Source: JALWZX01 sp964506905 (lineage in GTDB: Bacteria > Patescibacteriota > WWE3 > 2-01-FULL-39-13). Taken from it: a stretch of 20,907 bases of DNA. The notes below the pieces were generated by a model. It saw nothing but the letters and a program-made list of their open reading frames with translations. It was not told the DNA's origin and did not search any database. Shown here piece by piece: positions 1-7,796 of the stretch. Location: positions 1 to 20,907 of the forward strand of contig CAZDNW010000006.1 of NCBI GenBank assembly GCA_964506905.1. The letters run 5' to 3'. The stretch's first letter is position 1; each line of letters begins with the position of its first letter. The translations under genes were made by a program, and so were the position numbers.

Positions 1-54
1 CACCAATGCGTGCTTACCTATAAAATTTGTAATTTTTTTAAAAAACTTATTCAT
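1..54 (-). CDS. 5' end of a minus-strand gene cut by the window edge (hypothetical)
   Basis: An ATG on the minus strand (complement of 52-54) opens a frame that stays open to the window edge, 18 codons. The residues begin MNKFFKKITNFIGKHALV: a lysine-rich start that turns hydrophobic, as in signal peptides or first membrane helices. This and the divergent position relative to the next gene are the only support. The plus-strand frames here are short and end at stops near 60, so I prefer the minus-strand reading. Function cannot be said. Confidence 0.45.
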   Translation of the reverse strand, partial: MNKFFKKITNFIGKHALV

Positions 55-97
55 TTCTTAATGTAATATACAACAAAACTACCACATTTAGAATAGT

Positions 98-109
98 TTC
101 ACCTGTGAA
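98..109. promoter_or_regulatory. 12-nt inverted repeat in a divergent intergenic region
   Basis: TTCAC-CT-GTGAA is a perfect 5-bp palindrome with a 2-nt centre. It lies between the minus-strand start at 54 and the plus-strand start at 197. A dimeric repressor could bind here, but short palindromes occur by chance in AT-rich DNA, so this is only a candidate operator. Confidence 0.2.
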
Positions 110-183
110 TTGTATGGGGATTTACTTAAATTTGGCTTAAAGTCTTACAAGTCCCCTTCCTTCTACATTACATATTAGGATTG

Positions 184-189
184 TATAAT
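184..189 (+). promoter_or_regulatory. -10 element (TATAAT) 7 nt before the ATG at 197
   Basis: A perfect TATAAT is followed by 7 nt and then the ATG. Transcription would start about 7 nt after the -10, which is at the start codon itself, so the mRNA should be leaderless. The -35 match 17 nt upstream is poor. The same spacing recurs at several other genes in the window. Confidence 0.45.
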
Positions 190-196
190 ATTACAT

Positions 197-1249
197 ATGA
201 GCCAATACTATTATCCCCAACATACAACAGAATGGACCTGCAAATACCACTATCCCGAGACAAAAACAGAAGACCAATTTGCTCATTCTTCACTAAACTT
301 CACGCCCCATAACGGAGACTTCGGGGTTGTTCTTGGGATACCGATTTACGACTACTTTTTATACAAATCTGTTGCAAAAAAACTGGTTAACAACACATAC
401 CCATATAAATTTCCAATAAGTTTTTCTGATTGGACTAATCGAAACGAATCTTGTGATATAGACGCATTAAGACAAAATCTCGAGACAGGACTCCTTTCAG
501 ATTCCACAATAAACACATTAAATAATTATTTAACAAGTTTGTACCCGCATTACATAACAGATCGTCACTCGCAACAGTCAAAAGCACATAACCACCCATT
601 GGAAAATATAATAAATTACCATAGATTTATTGACACAAACGCATCAATTGAGCAAATAGCATACAATCTAGCAGTACTTCTTACTGGGTGGCCGTGTCAA
701 GATTTGCCAAATGATTTAAAAGATACCCTAATCGAAATGTTTGGCGAACCTGTAATAGACTTATCTCTTACATTTAATATATTGCCACATAATATAACAA
801 ACAAACCCCTTTGTAATTATAGCGAATATTACTTTGCAAAAAGCCCTTGTTTAAAATACGGTTACCCAAACACAAATATGCCCTATCTATTTATATCAGC
901 AAAAGGACACCGTGAACCAATTGTCTTTACTAACAGATTGATAAAGGGTGCGAAAGGGCTATTACTACTACCGGGCGTTTTATATGTACCAGAAAAATCT
1001 TCCGCAACATATAATCAAATAATACTAGCAAACGCTCAGGTAAAACTAGAACAAGATGCTAACACACACAGTATTACTAATAATGATGAGCCAACAGCAA
1101 CAATGCCACCTCGGTTACGCTCAATATACAACACACAATTAAATCTTATTCCACTACGACCATATAATCCGCAAAATCTACAAAGTAAACTTGACTTAGA
1201 AAACCCAAAAGATTTTTACCATAGAAAGGATAGAAACTACCCCCGTTAA
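197..1249 (+). CDS. Orphan hypothetical protein, 350 aa
   Basis: I do not recognise this protein. It is predicted soluble: no signal peptide or membrane helix is visible. It is rich in Tyr, Asn, His and Pro, and the first 15 residues are strikingly aromatic (MSQYYYPQHTTEWTC). Residues about 130-220 carry plausible helices (LENIINYHRF, QIAYNLAVLLTGW) and about 225-290 look like strands (PYLFISAKGH, GLLLLPGVLYV). The last 60 residues are polar and probably disordered. The ATG is taken because a TATAAT lies 7 nt before it and no ribosome-binding site is visible. It is convergent with the helicase gene, 85 nt from its stop. A lineage-specific protein seems most likely. Confidence 0.75.
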   Translation: MSQYYYPQHTTEWTCKYHYPETKTEDQFAHSSLNFTPHNGDFGVVLGIPIYDYFLYKSVAKKLVNNTYPYKFPISFSDWTNRNESCDIDALRQNLETGLLSDSTINTLNNYLTSLYPHYITDRHSQQSKAHNHPLENIINYHRFIDTNASIEQIAYNLAVLLTGWPCQDLPNDLKDTLIEMFGEPVIDLSLTFNILPHNITNKPLCNYSEYYFAKSPCLKYGYPNTNMPYLFISAKGHREPIVFTNRLIKGAKGLLLLPGVLYVPEKSSATYNQIILANAQVKLEQDANTHSITNNDEPTATMPPRLRSIYNTQLNLIPLRPYNPQNLQSKLDLENPKDFYHRKDRNYPR

Positions 1250-1264
1250 GGATACCGTCAAAGA

Positions 1265-1300
1265 ATAAGGACTTAAAACTATAAATAAATTTATCCTTAT
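1265..1300. terminator. Weak bidirectional hairpin between convergent genes
   Basis: ATAAGGA at 1265-1271 pairs with TCCTTAT at 1294-1300 around a 22-nt AT-rich loop, between the convergent stops at 1249 and 1335. An A-rich run follows on the plus strand, and the minus-strand side is T-rich. The stem is short and the loop long, so a terminator role is tentative. Confidence 0.25.
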
Positions 1301-1334
1301 GTAATAAAAACATTAGATTTCATCTCACATTTCG

Positions 1335-3581
1335 TTACCTAAACAACCCATTAACCTCACCCGCCCCATACACATACAACCTATTTATCGCTCTTGTAGC
1401 AAAAACAAACAATTTCTTTGCAGATAACGGGTCTTTACCATATAACTTACTATTTGCATCTAAAATAAAAACAGAATTAAATTCTAACCCCTTAACCAAA
1501 TTACCGGGTATTAAAAACACTCCGCTATTACTAAACTCATCAAAAAACCTATCTACCAAGACCAAATCAAATCTAGAATCTTTATCTAAATCACTTTCAA
1601 CATCTTTAAACTTTTTATTCAAAATTTCATAAGTTTCTTTAACCACCGCATCATTTGGCTCAATAATCCCAACGGCTCTTAAATCACCAGCTAATCTCAT
1701 ATTCATCACTTCATTAACAACCTTATCTAGCATCGCATCCCTAGTTAAAAATACCTCTACTACAGGGTTTTCGCCACTTCTATCAAACGGCTCTGGTAAA
1801 TATGTAAAATCAGAAAACTTTTCTAAAATTCTTCTCGCAAATGTAATTATCTCTTTTGTTGTTCTATAACTTACCTTAATATTGTAATAATCTATATCTT
1901 TAGAATCCCAAATTAATTCTAATTCCTTCCACGATTTTAAGCTTCCGTTATCTTCAGTTGCTTGGTTTAAATCGCCTAAAATCGTAAACCCGTTTCCTCT
2001 AACAAAAGTATTTATCACCAAATAATTTAGTATCCCTAAATCTTGCCCTTCATCAACAACCACGTGTTTAAAATCTTTGTATGGCGTAACACCTCGCAAT
2101 TTGTGTGCAATGTAATAAATAGCCGACATATCATCTACACTTAATTTATTTTTATCAAATTTTATTGCAAATGCATCTGGAACATAAGTTGACCTTAAAA
2201 ATTCCCCATAAAATTTAACTGGATCAAAAAGCCACATTATTTTTTGCAATCTCTCAACTGCAGAATTAACATTTCTTAATCGCTTTAAAACAGCTGGGTT
2301 ACCTTGTTTGTATTCTTCAGTGTAAGCGTCAGCATCATCGGAATACCCTTCAATCATGCCGTCAATAATATCGTAAGGCGCTCTAACATCATATCTAACA
2401 AAGTATCTACCCATTGAAAGTTCATCATATTGTGGAATTCTCTCGATTTCTTCTCTTACCCATTTCTTTTTATCTTCAACAAATCTTTTAAGCCCTTCAA
2501 TAAACTCTGGGGAATTTTTAAATTTACTGTACTTATCTTTATGATTAAAAGTTCTTCTAGAATCAATTTCATAACCAAAATCAGCTAGCGATTTTCTTAT
2601 AAAACTAGTAAGTGTATTTCTTGCCAACGAATAAATTTCTAATTCAGGTAGAGTTTGTGCAACATAATTAACTAGCACCTTAGATGACGACAACAATAAA
2701 GTGTTATGCTCTGTTATGTAATCTTTATATGTGTAAAACAAATAAGACATTCTGTGTATTGCAACAGTTGTTTTACCAGAACCTGCCGTACCTTGAACAA
2801 CACAAATCTTATTCGGATCAGACCTTATAATTTCATCTTGTTCTTTTTGTATTGTTCTTACAATATCTTCTAAAGCACCACCCGATTTCTTATTCAACTC
2901 ACTCGTTAACAAATCGATTCTTAAACTATTGTCATAAATTGCTAGCAAATTATCGTGATCAACCTCTATGTTTCTTCGTAAAATCAAGTTCCCATTAACT
3001 TTTCTAACTTCTTTAACCCACGGTTTACCCTCTACATCAACAGGAAACTCATACACAGCATTATCTGTAGGTTCAGTGTAATTATAATAAAGGGAAGCAA
3101 TCGGCGATCTCCAATCCATAACTTGAAATTCTGAATCCGTATGAAAAAATGCGTGTTTTCCTATATAAATATTTAAAATATTAGTTCCAAAACTTTTGAT
3201 TGAAAACCCCGAATCGCCCCCGTCACTTCTTTCAGAAGCTACACCTGTTGGGCTAAAATCGATACGCGCAAAATAAGGCGTGACTAACTGCTTTTCTAGC
3301 CTTTTTACAAATTCCTTTAAAAATCTATAACTGCGGTTTTCAAATGTATAATTCATTGATTTTAATGTCTCTATCGCATCGTCTAACTTACCTTCTTTCG
3401 CTGCTGACTTTAAACCTTCTTCATAATATTTCTCAAGCTTCTTAACCTGCTTTTTATACACCGTATATTCTTTATGTATCCTTTTATACGTCTCTTTTAA
3501 ATGAGTACTTTCTTCTTGATACGCTGACTTATCAACAAAAGCATCACTTCCTTGCTTATTTGTATGGGGAACTTTTGGCAT
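1335..3581 (-). CDS. helD: HelD-like superfamily 1 helicase (UvrD/Rep family)
   Basis: This is a 748-residue SF1 ATPase close in length to Bacillus HelD. HelD uses ATP to pull stalled RNA polymerase off DNA and nucleic acid. Visible order: an N-terminal charged coiled coil (about 20-100), the HelD-type block PYFARIDF (102-109) and DWRSPIASLYY (156-166), Q-motif-like IQKEQDEI (244-251), Walker A GTAGSGKT (264-271), Walker B VVVDEGQD (507-514), motif III ILGDLNQA (534-541), motif IV SYRTTKEI (571-578), motif V VKGLEF (696-701) and motif VI FATRAINRLYVYG (727-739). The N-terminal coiled coil plus the PYFxRIDF and DWRxPIASL blocks separate it from UvrD, PcrA and Rep. All helicase motifs are intact. 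The start codon sits 6 nt after a -10 element. The family call is firm; the RNA polymerase role is by homology. Confidence 0.92.
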   Translation of the reverse strand: MPKVPHTNKQGSDAFVDKSAYQEESTHLKETYKRIHKEYTVYKKQVKKLEKYYEEGLKSAAKEGKLDDAIETLKSMNYTFENRSYRFLKEFVKRLEKQLVTPYFARIDFSPTGVASERSDGGDSGFSIKSFGTNILNIYIGKHAFFHTDSEFQVMDWRSPIASLYYNYTEPTDNAVYEFPVDVEGKPWVKEVRKVNGNLILRRNIEVDHDNLLAIYDNSLRIDLLTSELNKKSGGALEDIVRTIQKEQDEIIRSDPNKICVVQGTAGSGKTTVAIHRMSYLFYTYKDYITEHNTLLLSSSKVLVNYVAQTLPELEIYSLARNTLTSFIRKSLADFGYEIDSRRTFNHKDKYSKFKNSPEFIEGLKRFVEDKKKWVREEIERIPQYDELSMGRYFVRYDVRAPYDIIDGMIEGYSDDADAYTEEYKQGNPAVLKRLRNVNSAVERLQKIMWLFDPVKFYGEFLRSTYVPDAFAIKFDKNKLSVDDMSAIYYIAHKLRGVTPYKDFKHVVVDEGQDLGILNYLVINTFVRGNGFTILGDLNQATEDNGSLKSWKELELIWDSKDIDYYNIKVSYRTTKEIITFARRILEKFSDFTYLPEPFDRSGENPVVEVFLTRDAMLDKVVNEVMNMRLAGDLRAVGIIEPNDAVVKETYEILNKKFKDVESDLDKDSRFDLVLVDRFFDEFSNSGVFLIPGNLVKGLEFNSVFILDANSKLYGKDPLSAKKLFVFATRAINRLYVYGAGEVNGLFR

Positions 3582-3587
3582 TTTTTT

Positions 3588-3616
3588 AATTTAGCATACA
3601 AAACCCGAAATATCAA
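3588..3616 (-). promoter_or_regulatory. Promoter of the helicase gene, leaderless type
   Basis: On the minus strand TTGATA (3611-3616), a 17-nt spacer and TAAATT (3588-3593) are followed by six A's and the ATG. The bases before the -10 read TATGC, an extended -10 (TGn). The predicted transcription start falls at the start codon. Confidence 0.6.
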
Positions 3617-3756
3617 CCTATACAAGCAATAATCCACACAATCTCTAACAAAAGTAAATGCTACAAATTCTTGCAACTAGCACCTACATTTTCAGCACAA
3701 AAAATAACTATATATAAATTAGACACTGCCAAAAAGTCTATAGTAATAATTCTTGT

Positions 3757-3785
3757 TTGACACATACATTTATTACTTGTAAATT
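3757..3785 (+). promoter_or_regulatory. Promoter of the DUF4377-Gmad2-META gene
   Basis: A perfect TTGACA (3757-3762) is followed by a 17-nt spacer and TAAATT (3780-3785), 8 nt before the ATG at 3794. A better TATAAT at 3788-3793 touches the ATG but is 25 nt from the -35 and would start transcription inside the gene. Confidence 0.5.
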
Positions 3786-3793
3786 AATATAAT

Positions 3794-5089
3794 ATGAACA
3801 GCAAAATACTTTTCACAACACTAACCATTCTTGTAGTAGCAGCCGTCTCATTAGTTTTCGTTAGAGATTTCAAAAATCGGCGAGACGCAAAAACAATATA
3901 CATAGGCCCAACAAGGGTATTATGTCTTAGTAACAGATTACAAAGATGCTACCAAGTAAAAGAAAATAAAGATGATGATTATAAACTGTTTAATGGGACT
4001 ATAAGAAATTTTGTTTACCAACCTGGTTATGAATATGAGTTAATGGTTGATGAAGTTACAGTAGAAAACATAACAAATAATCAAAAATTTGTAACTTATG
4101 ACTTATATAAAGAGGTAAACAAAGAAGAAGTTCCTTATGTATTAACTGTTACACCAGCAGACGGACAAACATTACCTATAAATAGAGCGTTTACAGTCGC
4201 AGGTAAAGCAAGAGGCGTTTATGAAGGTAACATTGTCGTAGAAGCAAAAGACTTAAGAGGAAATGTACTAGCTAGAACAACCACAACTATGCCTACAGAT
4301 AAACCAGGAGAAGAATCAGTATGGCAAGCACAATTATCTGTAAATGCAAAACCGGGAACAAGGGCATTAATTGTAGCTTACTCACCTAGTCCAGCAGATG
4401 AAAACGAAACAATGAAACCCGAAGAAAACAAGGATCAAAACGCAGAAGACGCAGATGCAAATACACAGGATCAACAAACAGCCAAAATACAACCTATGTC
4501 TTATTCAACAATTGTAGTATTTGATCCAAACGCAAAAGCAGTAGCAGTTCGTTCTCCATTAGAAAACACATCCTGGTTGTTAACCGCATATAAAGCACCA
4601 AACGGAACAGAAACTGTAAATGTGTCTAAAAACACACCTGTAACAGCATCCTTTGTTCAGGGAAAAGTTTCTGGTACTTCGGCGTGTAACAATTATCAAG
4701 CCAACTACCAAGTACAAAACGACTCAATACGAATTGGGCAAATTGCATCAACAAGAAAGTCTTGTGAAGACAATGTAAATAAGCTTGAAAAGGATTATCA
4801 AGTAAACTTGCAATCAGCAGCATATTATCAAGTACAACCCACAGCTTTAGTATTATATAACTCACAAAGAGTTCCATTACTACAATTCACAAGAGTTATA
4901 AACAGAAACCAACAACAAGACACAAATGCACCACAAGATAAAAACACTGATACAGAGAAAGATACAAAAGAAGAAATGAATAAAGAAAAGATGGACAATG
5001 AAGAAACGCAAAACAACACCGAGGAAAACACTAATGAACAAAACACAAATAATCAAGAAGCAAACACAGAAGAAACACCTGCAGAATAG
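3794..5089 (+). CDS. Membrane-anchored DUF4377 - Gmad2 - META (HslJ-like) surface protein
   Basis: The 431-residue protein has one N-terminal hydrophobic helix (about 5-23), so the rest should face outward. Residues 31-108 match DUF4377: YIGPTRVLC, CYQVKE (Cys44, Cys52), LFNGTIRNFVYQPGYEYEL and a VENITNN segment. Residues 112-200 look like Gmad2, an immunoglobulin-like fold (LTVTPADGQTL, FTVAGKARGVYEGNIVVE, W-x-A-x-L). After a linker rich in Glu, Asp and Gln, residues 255-368 form a META domain (LENTSWLL, VSGTSACNNYQANYQ, RKSCEDN), as in HslJ. The last 60 residues are a low-complexity acidic Asn/Gln/Glu/Thr tail. All three domains are known in envelope proteins of unknown substrate. A strong terminator follows. 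Domain calls are from motif memory and would need an HMM check. Confidence 0.82.
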   Translation: MNSKILFTTLTILVVAAVSLVFVRDFKNRRDAKTIYIGPTRVLCLSNRLQRCYQVKENKDDDYKLFNGTIRNFVYQPGYEYELMVDEVTVENITNNQKFVTYDLYKEVNKEEVPYVLTVTPADGQTLPINRAFTVAGKARGVYEGNIVVEAKDLRGNVLARTTTTMPTDKPGEESVWQAQLSVNAKPGTRALIVAYSPSPADENETMKPEENKDQNAEDADANTQDQQTAKIQPMSYSTIVVFDPNAKAVAVRSPLENTSWLLTAYKAPNGTETVNVSKNTPVTASFVQGKVSGTSACNNYQANYQVQNDSIRIGQIASTRKSCEDNVNKLEKDYQVNLQSAAYYQVQPTALVLYNSQRVPLLQFTRVINRNQQQDTNAPQDKNTDTEKDTKEEMNKEKMDNEETQNNTEENTNEQNTNNQEANTEETPAE

Positions 5090-5110
5090 TCAAAACCTAA
5101 ATTGATACAA

Positions 5111-5140
5111 AAAGAGGTCGTGCTTTTGCGCGACCTCTTT
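5111..5140 (+). terminator. Rho-independent-type hairpin after the META-domain gene
   Basis: AAAGAGGTCG (5111-5120) pairs with CGACCTCTTT (5131-5140); three more pairs inside (one G-U) leave a TTTT loop. The trailing bases are CTATTT rather than a pure U tract. The terminator after groEL also ends in TTCTATTT. Confidence 0.8.
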
Positions 5141-5188
5141 CTATTTCCCTAACAAAACGAATAACCTCATCTTACAACATAATAAAAC

Positions 5189-5215
5189 TTGCTTAACAAA
5201 AACAAACCTTATAAA
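5189..5215 (+). promoter_or_regulatory. Possible promoter of the helical-repeat gene
   Basis: TTGCTT (5189-5194), a short 15-nt spacer and TATAAA (5210-5215) lie 14 nt before the ATG at 5230, giving a leader of about 8 nt. The spacer is below the usual range, so only the -10 is persuasive. Confidence 0.3.
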
Positions 5216-5229
5216 ATAAACGCAATAAA

Positions 5230-6645
5230 ATGAGCCCTACCAAAAGCTCAAAAAAAATAGATTCCTTAGCAAAAAGGAATCAATTATACAACCATGCTGT
5301 AAGCCTTCGCGAATCAGGACATCTAGTAGAATCGTTAACTTTTTTTAAGCAAATAGCGGGTTTTGACAAAAAGCATAATAGATACCAAGATTTAATAGAT
5401 GTCTTTGGACATATTAGAATAACTTATACGAGATTAGCAGATGATACAAATTCCACATATGAAAAAAATAAATATTTATACAAAGCTCTATTAACATTAA
5501 AAGACGCGATAAGCATAGCAAATACCCACCAAGAAATAACAAAAGGTTCAAAATCTATATTAAGTGCACATACGGCAAGTTTAATACTAAAAATATCACT
5601 TATTAATTCCAAATATAAAAAGGAATTATTATCATACGCGTTAAAACATATTGATAAAGCTCTAAAAGACTTACCCGGATCAGAAGCACATAAATCATGG
5701 CCAGCAAACACAAAAGCACAAATTTTACTTGAACTAGAAAACTTAACAGAAGCCACTAAGGTAATAACAAAAGCAGAAAACTGGCTAAAAACAGGAAAGA
5801 AAACAGAACTTCAATCAAACGATCCGCACTCTCGAATAAAAATTGATGTATGGACAACAGGCATTTATTTAACAAAAGCAAAGATATACATGGCAGAGTT
5901 AAAACCAATATTAGCCAGGTTTTATGCACAACTAGTATTAGACTACCCTACAATTTCAGATCACTTAACTGAAAGAAAAAAGGATGCAAAAAAACTTATA
6001 CAAGAAATAAACGAAAAATTCTGGTATATAAATCAAATTGATACTTTTAAATTATCAAAATCCTCTACCATTCAAGAAAGATATCTTACACTAGAAACCT
6101 CAATAAAAGCACAAAAATCAAGCTTAAAAACAGCAAAACAAGCGTTAAAACTTGTAGAAGATTGGGACAACGCAAATAAGTACAAACAAGGTAAAATAGA
6201 AACTCAAATCGCAAACTTGTATATAAAGCCACATTATAAAACACACCTCAACCCATTAGGCAAAACCCAAACACATGAGATTGATAAAACTAATCCTTAC
6301 ATTAAAATTGCAGAAATTCAAGATAAGTTAAATCAAACAACCTCAAAACAAAAGCTTCGCCAGTTTTATACAGCCTTAGAAAATTTAACAATTACTGACC
6401 CAGAAATGAACGCATATAAAGAACAAACAAAATCACAAATTCTATACAAATTGCACCAGACAAGACCTGCATTAGAATATTTAAGCATAGCTTCAGATTT
6501 AATAAATATGGGCGGTGCCAACACCAAATATACAAAAATACTAAAAATAAATGAATATAAAAATTACATCAAAATATACACAGATGAACAAGAAAAGCCA
6601 CTTCTTAAAAAATATTTAGGAGAATTAAAAGGTATACTTGAATAA
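5230..6645 (+). CDS. Helical-repeat (TPR-like) protein, 471 aa
   Basis: Almost the whole protein looks alpha-helical, Lys-rich, without signal peptide or membrane helix, so cytoplasmic. Residues about 15-240 contain tandem helix pairs of TPR character: LYNHAVSLRESGHLVESLTFF, YLYKALLTLKDAISIA, ELLSYALKHIDKAL, AQILLELENLTEATKVITKA, and YLTKAKIYMAELKPILARFYAQLVL. The second half (about 280-471) has further helices and ends with LKKYLGELKGILE. TPR-like proteins hold partners together; no enzyme motif is seen and the partner is unknown. It is isolated from the upstream gene by a terminator and convergent with the envelope set, with only 13 nt between stops. The TPR assignment is by pattern only. 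Confidence 0.75.
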   Translation: MSPTKSSKKIDSLAKRNQLYNHAVSLRESGHLVESLTFFKQIAGFDKKHNRYQDLIDVFGHIRITYTRLADDTNSTYEKNKYLYKALLTLKDAISIANTHQEITKGSKSILSAHTASLILKISLINSKYKKELLSYALKHIDKALKDLPGSEAHKSWPANTKAQILLELENLTEATKVITKAENWLKTGKKTELQSNDPHSRIKIDVWTTGIYLTKAKIYMAELKPILARFYAQLVLDYPTISDHLTERKKDAKKLIQEINEKFWYINQIDTFKLSKSSTIQERYLTLETSIKAQKSSLKTAKQALKLVEDWDNANKYKQGKIETQIANLYIKPHYKTHLNPLGKTQTHEIDKTNPYIKIAEIQDKLNQTTSKQKLRQFYTALENLTITDPEMNAYKEQTKSQILYKLHQTRPALEYLSIASDLINMGGANTKYTKILKINEYKNYIKIYTDEQEKPLLKKYLGELKGILE

Positions 6646-6666
6646 ATCTTTTGCAAAATTATTCAA
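6638..6666. terminator. Symmetric hairpin shared by two convergent stops
   Basis: TTGAATAA (6638-6645) pairs exactly with TTATTCAA (6659-6666). Each arm holds the last codon and TAA stop of one gene, and the 13-nt loop contains the palindrome TTTTGCAAAA. The stem is AT-only apart from one G-C pair per arm, so termination strength is uncertain. Confidence 0.4.
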
Positions 6667-7105
6667 TTATCAAAAGAGTTACAGGTAATGTACCTCCCTT
6701 AAAATCATCTGGCACTTTAACGATAAGATCAACCTTTCCGTTACGATAAGTTTTAACAACATCTATACCTCGATCCTCAAACTCTATAGGCACCACCACA
6801 ACTACCTCCGATGAATCACCTAACTCAACACCGGGTAAAACATCGTAAAACCTTTGTAATTTATCTTTAGTAAGATTAAGTTCTAAATCCACTCTCTTCT
6901 CTACCATAGGCTTGCTTTTTTCTGTAGTTACTCTTTCCTCTTGTTTTTGATTAGGAGCGACGACAACGGTTTTCTTTGTCTGTACACCCAACACGTCACT
7001 TTGTGGCTTATCATATTCAATAAATGCAGATGCCCAATACGGCAATGTAAAAAGCCCAAATAACATTAATACCAACACTGAATTTTTTGCAACGCTCTTT
7101 ATCAT
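6659..7105 (-). CDS. Small membrane-anchored or secreted hypothetical protein, 148 aa
   Basis: A hydrophobic segment at about 8-27 (VLVLMLFGLFTLPYWASAF) follows MIKSVAKNS; it can be a signal peptide (ASA-F is a plausible cleavage site) or an anchor. Residues 45-70 are a charged linker. Residues 72-148 alternate polar and hydrophobic (SEVVVVVPIEFEDRG, VDLIVKVPDDF, LPVTLLIIE), suggesting a small beta-domain. I do not recognise the family. Its ATG overlaps the stop of the preceding membrane-protein gene (ATGA), so the two are probably translationally coupled and may act together. Confidence 0.72.
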   Translation of the reverse strand: MIKSVAKNSVLVLMLFGLFTLPYWASAFIEYDKPQSDVLGVQTKKTVVVAPNQKQEERVTTEKSKPMVEKRVDLELNLTKDKLQRFYDVLPGVELGDSSEVVVVVPIEFEDRGIDVVKTYRNGKVDLIVKVPDDFKGGTLPVTLLIIE

Positions 7106-7683
7106 GATAAAATCTCCTTTTTTAACTGTTCCATTGTTACTACTTTTACACTATCACCTTTTTTTTCTAACTCTTTTGCATCACTCGTAATTTCTCTTTC
7201 TATATCCATTACTAACAATACAGTTGCTAATACAGATGCTGCTAACGAAACCCAAAAAACAGACCAGTAAGATAAAGAATAATAAGATTGAACCCCAAAC
7301 ATTATTGTTAAAAGCCATGAATAAGACAACCAAATAAACGATTGAGAAAATATTGTTTCGGTATCGTGAATAAGAGAATCCAAATTTGAGTTAAACAATT
7401 TTGCTGATAGTGCAGGCGTGACATGCGTGTCATGAAAAACATGTGCTTTGACAACAACCCAAACTAAACCACCTAATACTGCAGTTAGCATAAAATACGA
7501 TGAATAAGAATTAATAGCAATGTAATTCTCATAATTTTCAAAAGATGCTCTTAAACCATCAACAACATAACTTGCTTGAAAATACTTTGCCAAAAATATA
7601 ATACCAATAATTTTAGCAGCAACAATCATAACTGCGGGGAAAATTGCGTAATCTATAAGTTTAATTAATGTTTTCGAAAACAT
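7102..7683 (-). CDS. Four-helix integral membrane protein, 193 aa
   Basis: Hydrophobic helices are seen at about 12-32, 60-80, 115-130 and 138-158, followed by a charged cytoplasmic-looking tail (DIEREITSDAKELEKKGD). A conserved-looking loop FHDTHVTPALSAKLF follows helix 2; I recall similar loops in uncharacterised membrane proteins of CPR genomes, but no function is attached to them. AAAGGA (complement 7693-7698) lies 9 nt before the ATG, a plausible ribosome-binding site. The gene ends in TGA followed at once by TAA, and the TGA overlaps the next ATG. It lies between a PEGA-SH3 protein and a small anchored protein, which suggests an envelope role. Confidence 0.78.
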   Translation of the reverse strand: MFSKTLIKLIDYAIFPAVMIVAAKIIGIIFLAKYFQASYVVDGLRASFENYENYIAINSYSSYFMLTAVLGGLVWVVVKAHVFHDTHVTPALSAKLFNSNLDSLIHDTETIFSQSFIWLSYSWLLTIMFGVQSYYSLSYWSVFWVSLAASVLATVLLVMDIEREITSDAKELEKKGDSVKVVTMEQLKKEILS

Positions 7684-7796
7684 AGGCAGAATTCCTTTCT
7701 ATATAAAATGATAGTACATATTAAATAAATCAGCAACAATATTTACAAAAACAAACACCTTTATAAATAGCAACAGCAACGCATTTTCTATTTTCT

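Noticed and set aside
116..156. GGGG...CCCC interrupted stem upstream of the gene at 197
   Set aside because: Only 4 G-C pairs with irregular inner pairing; not enough to claim a riboswitch or structured RNA.
3720..3740. TAGAC-N11-GTCTA inverted repeat upstream of the promoter at 3757
   Set aside because: A 5-bp AT-rich stem with an 11-nt loop is expected by chance; no second copy or clear operator position supports it.
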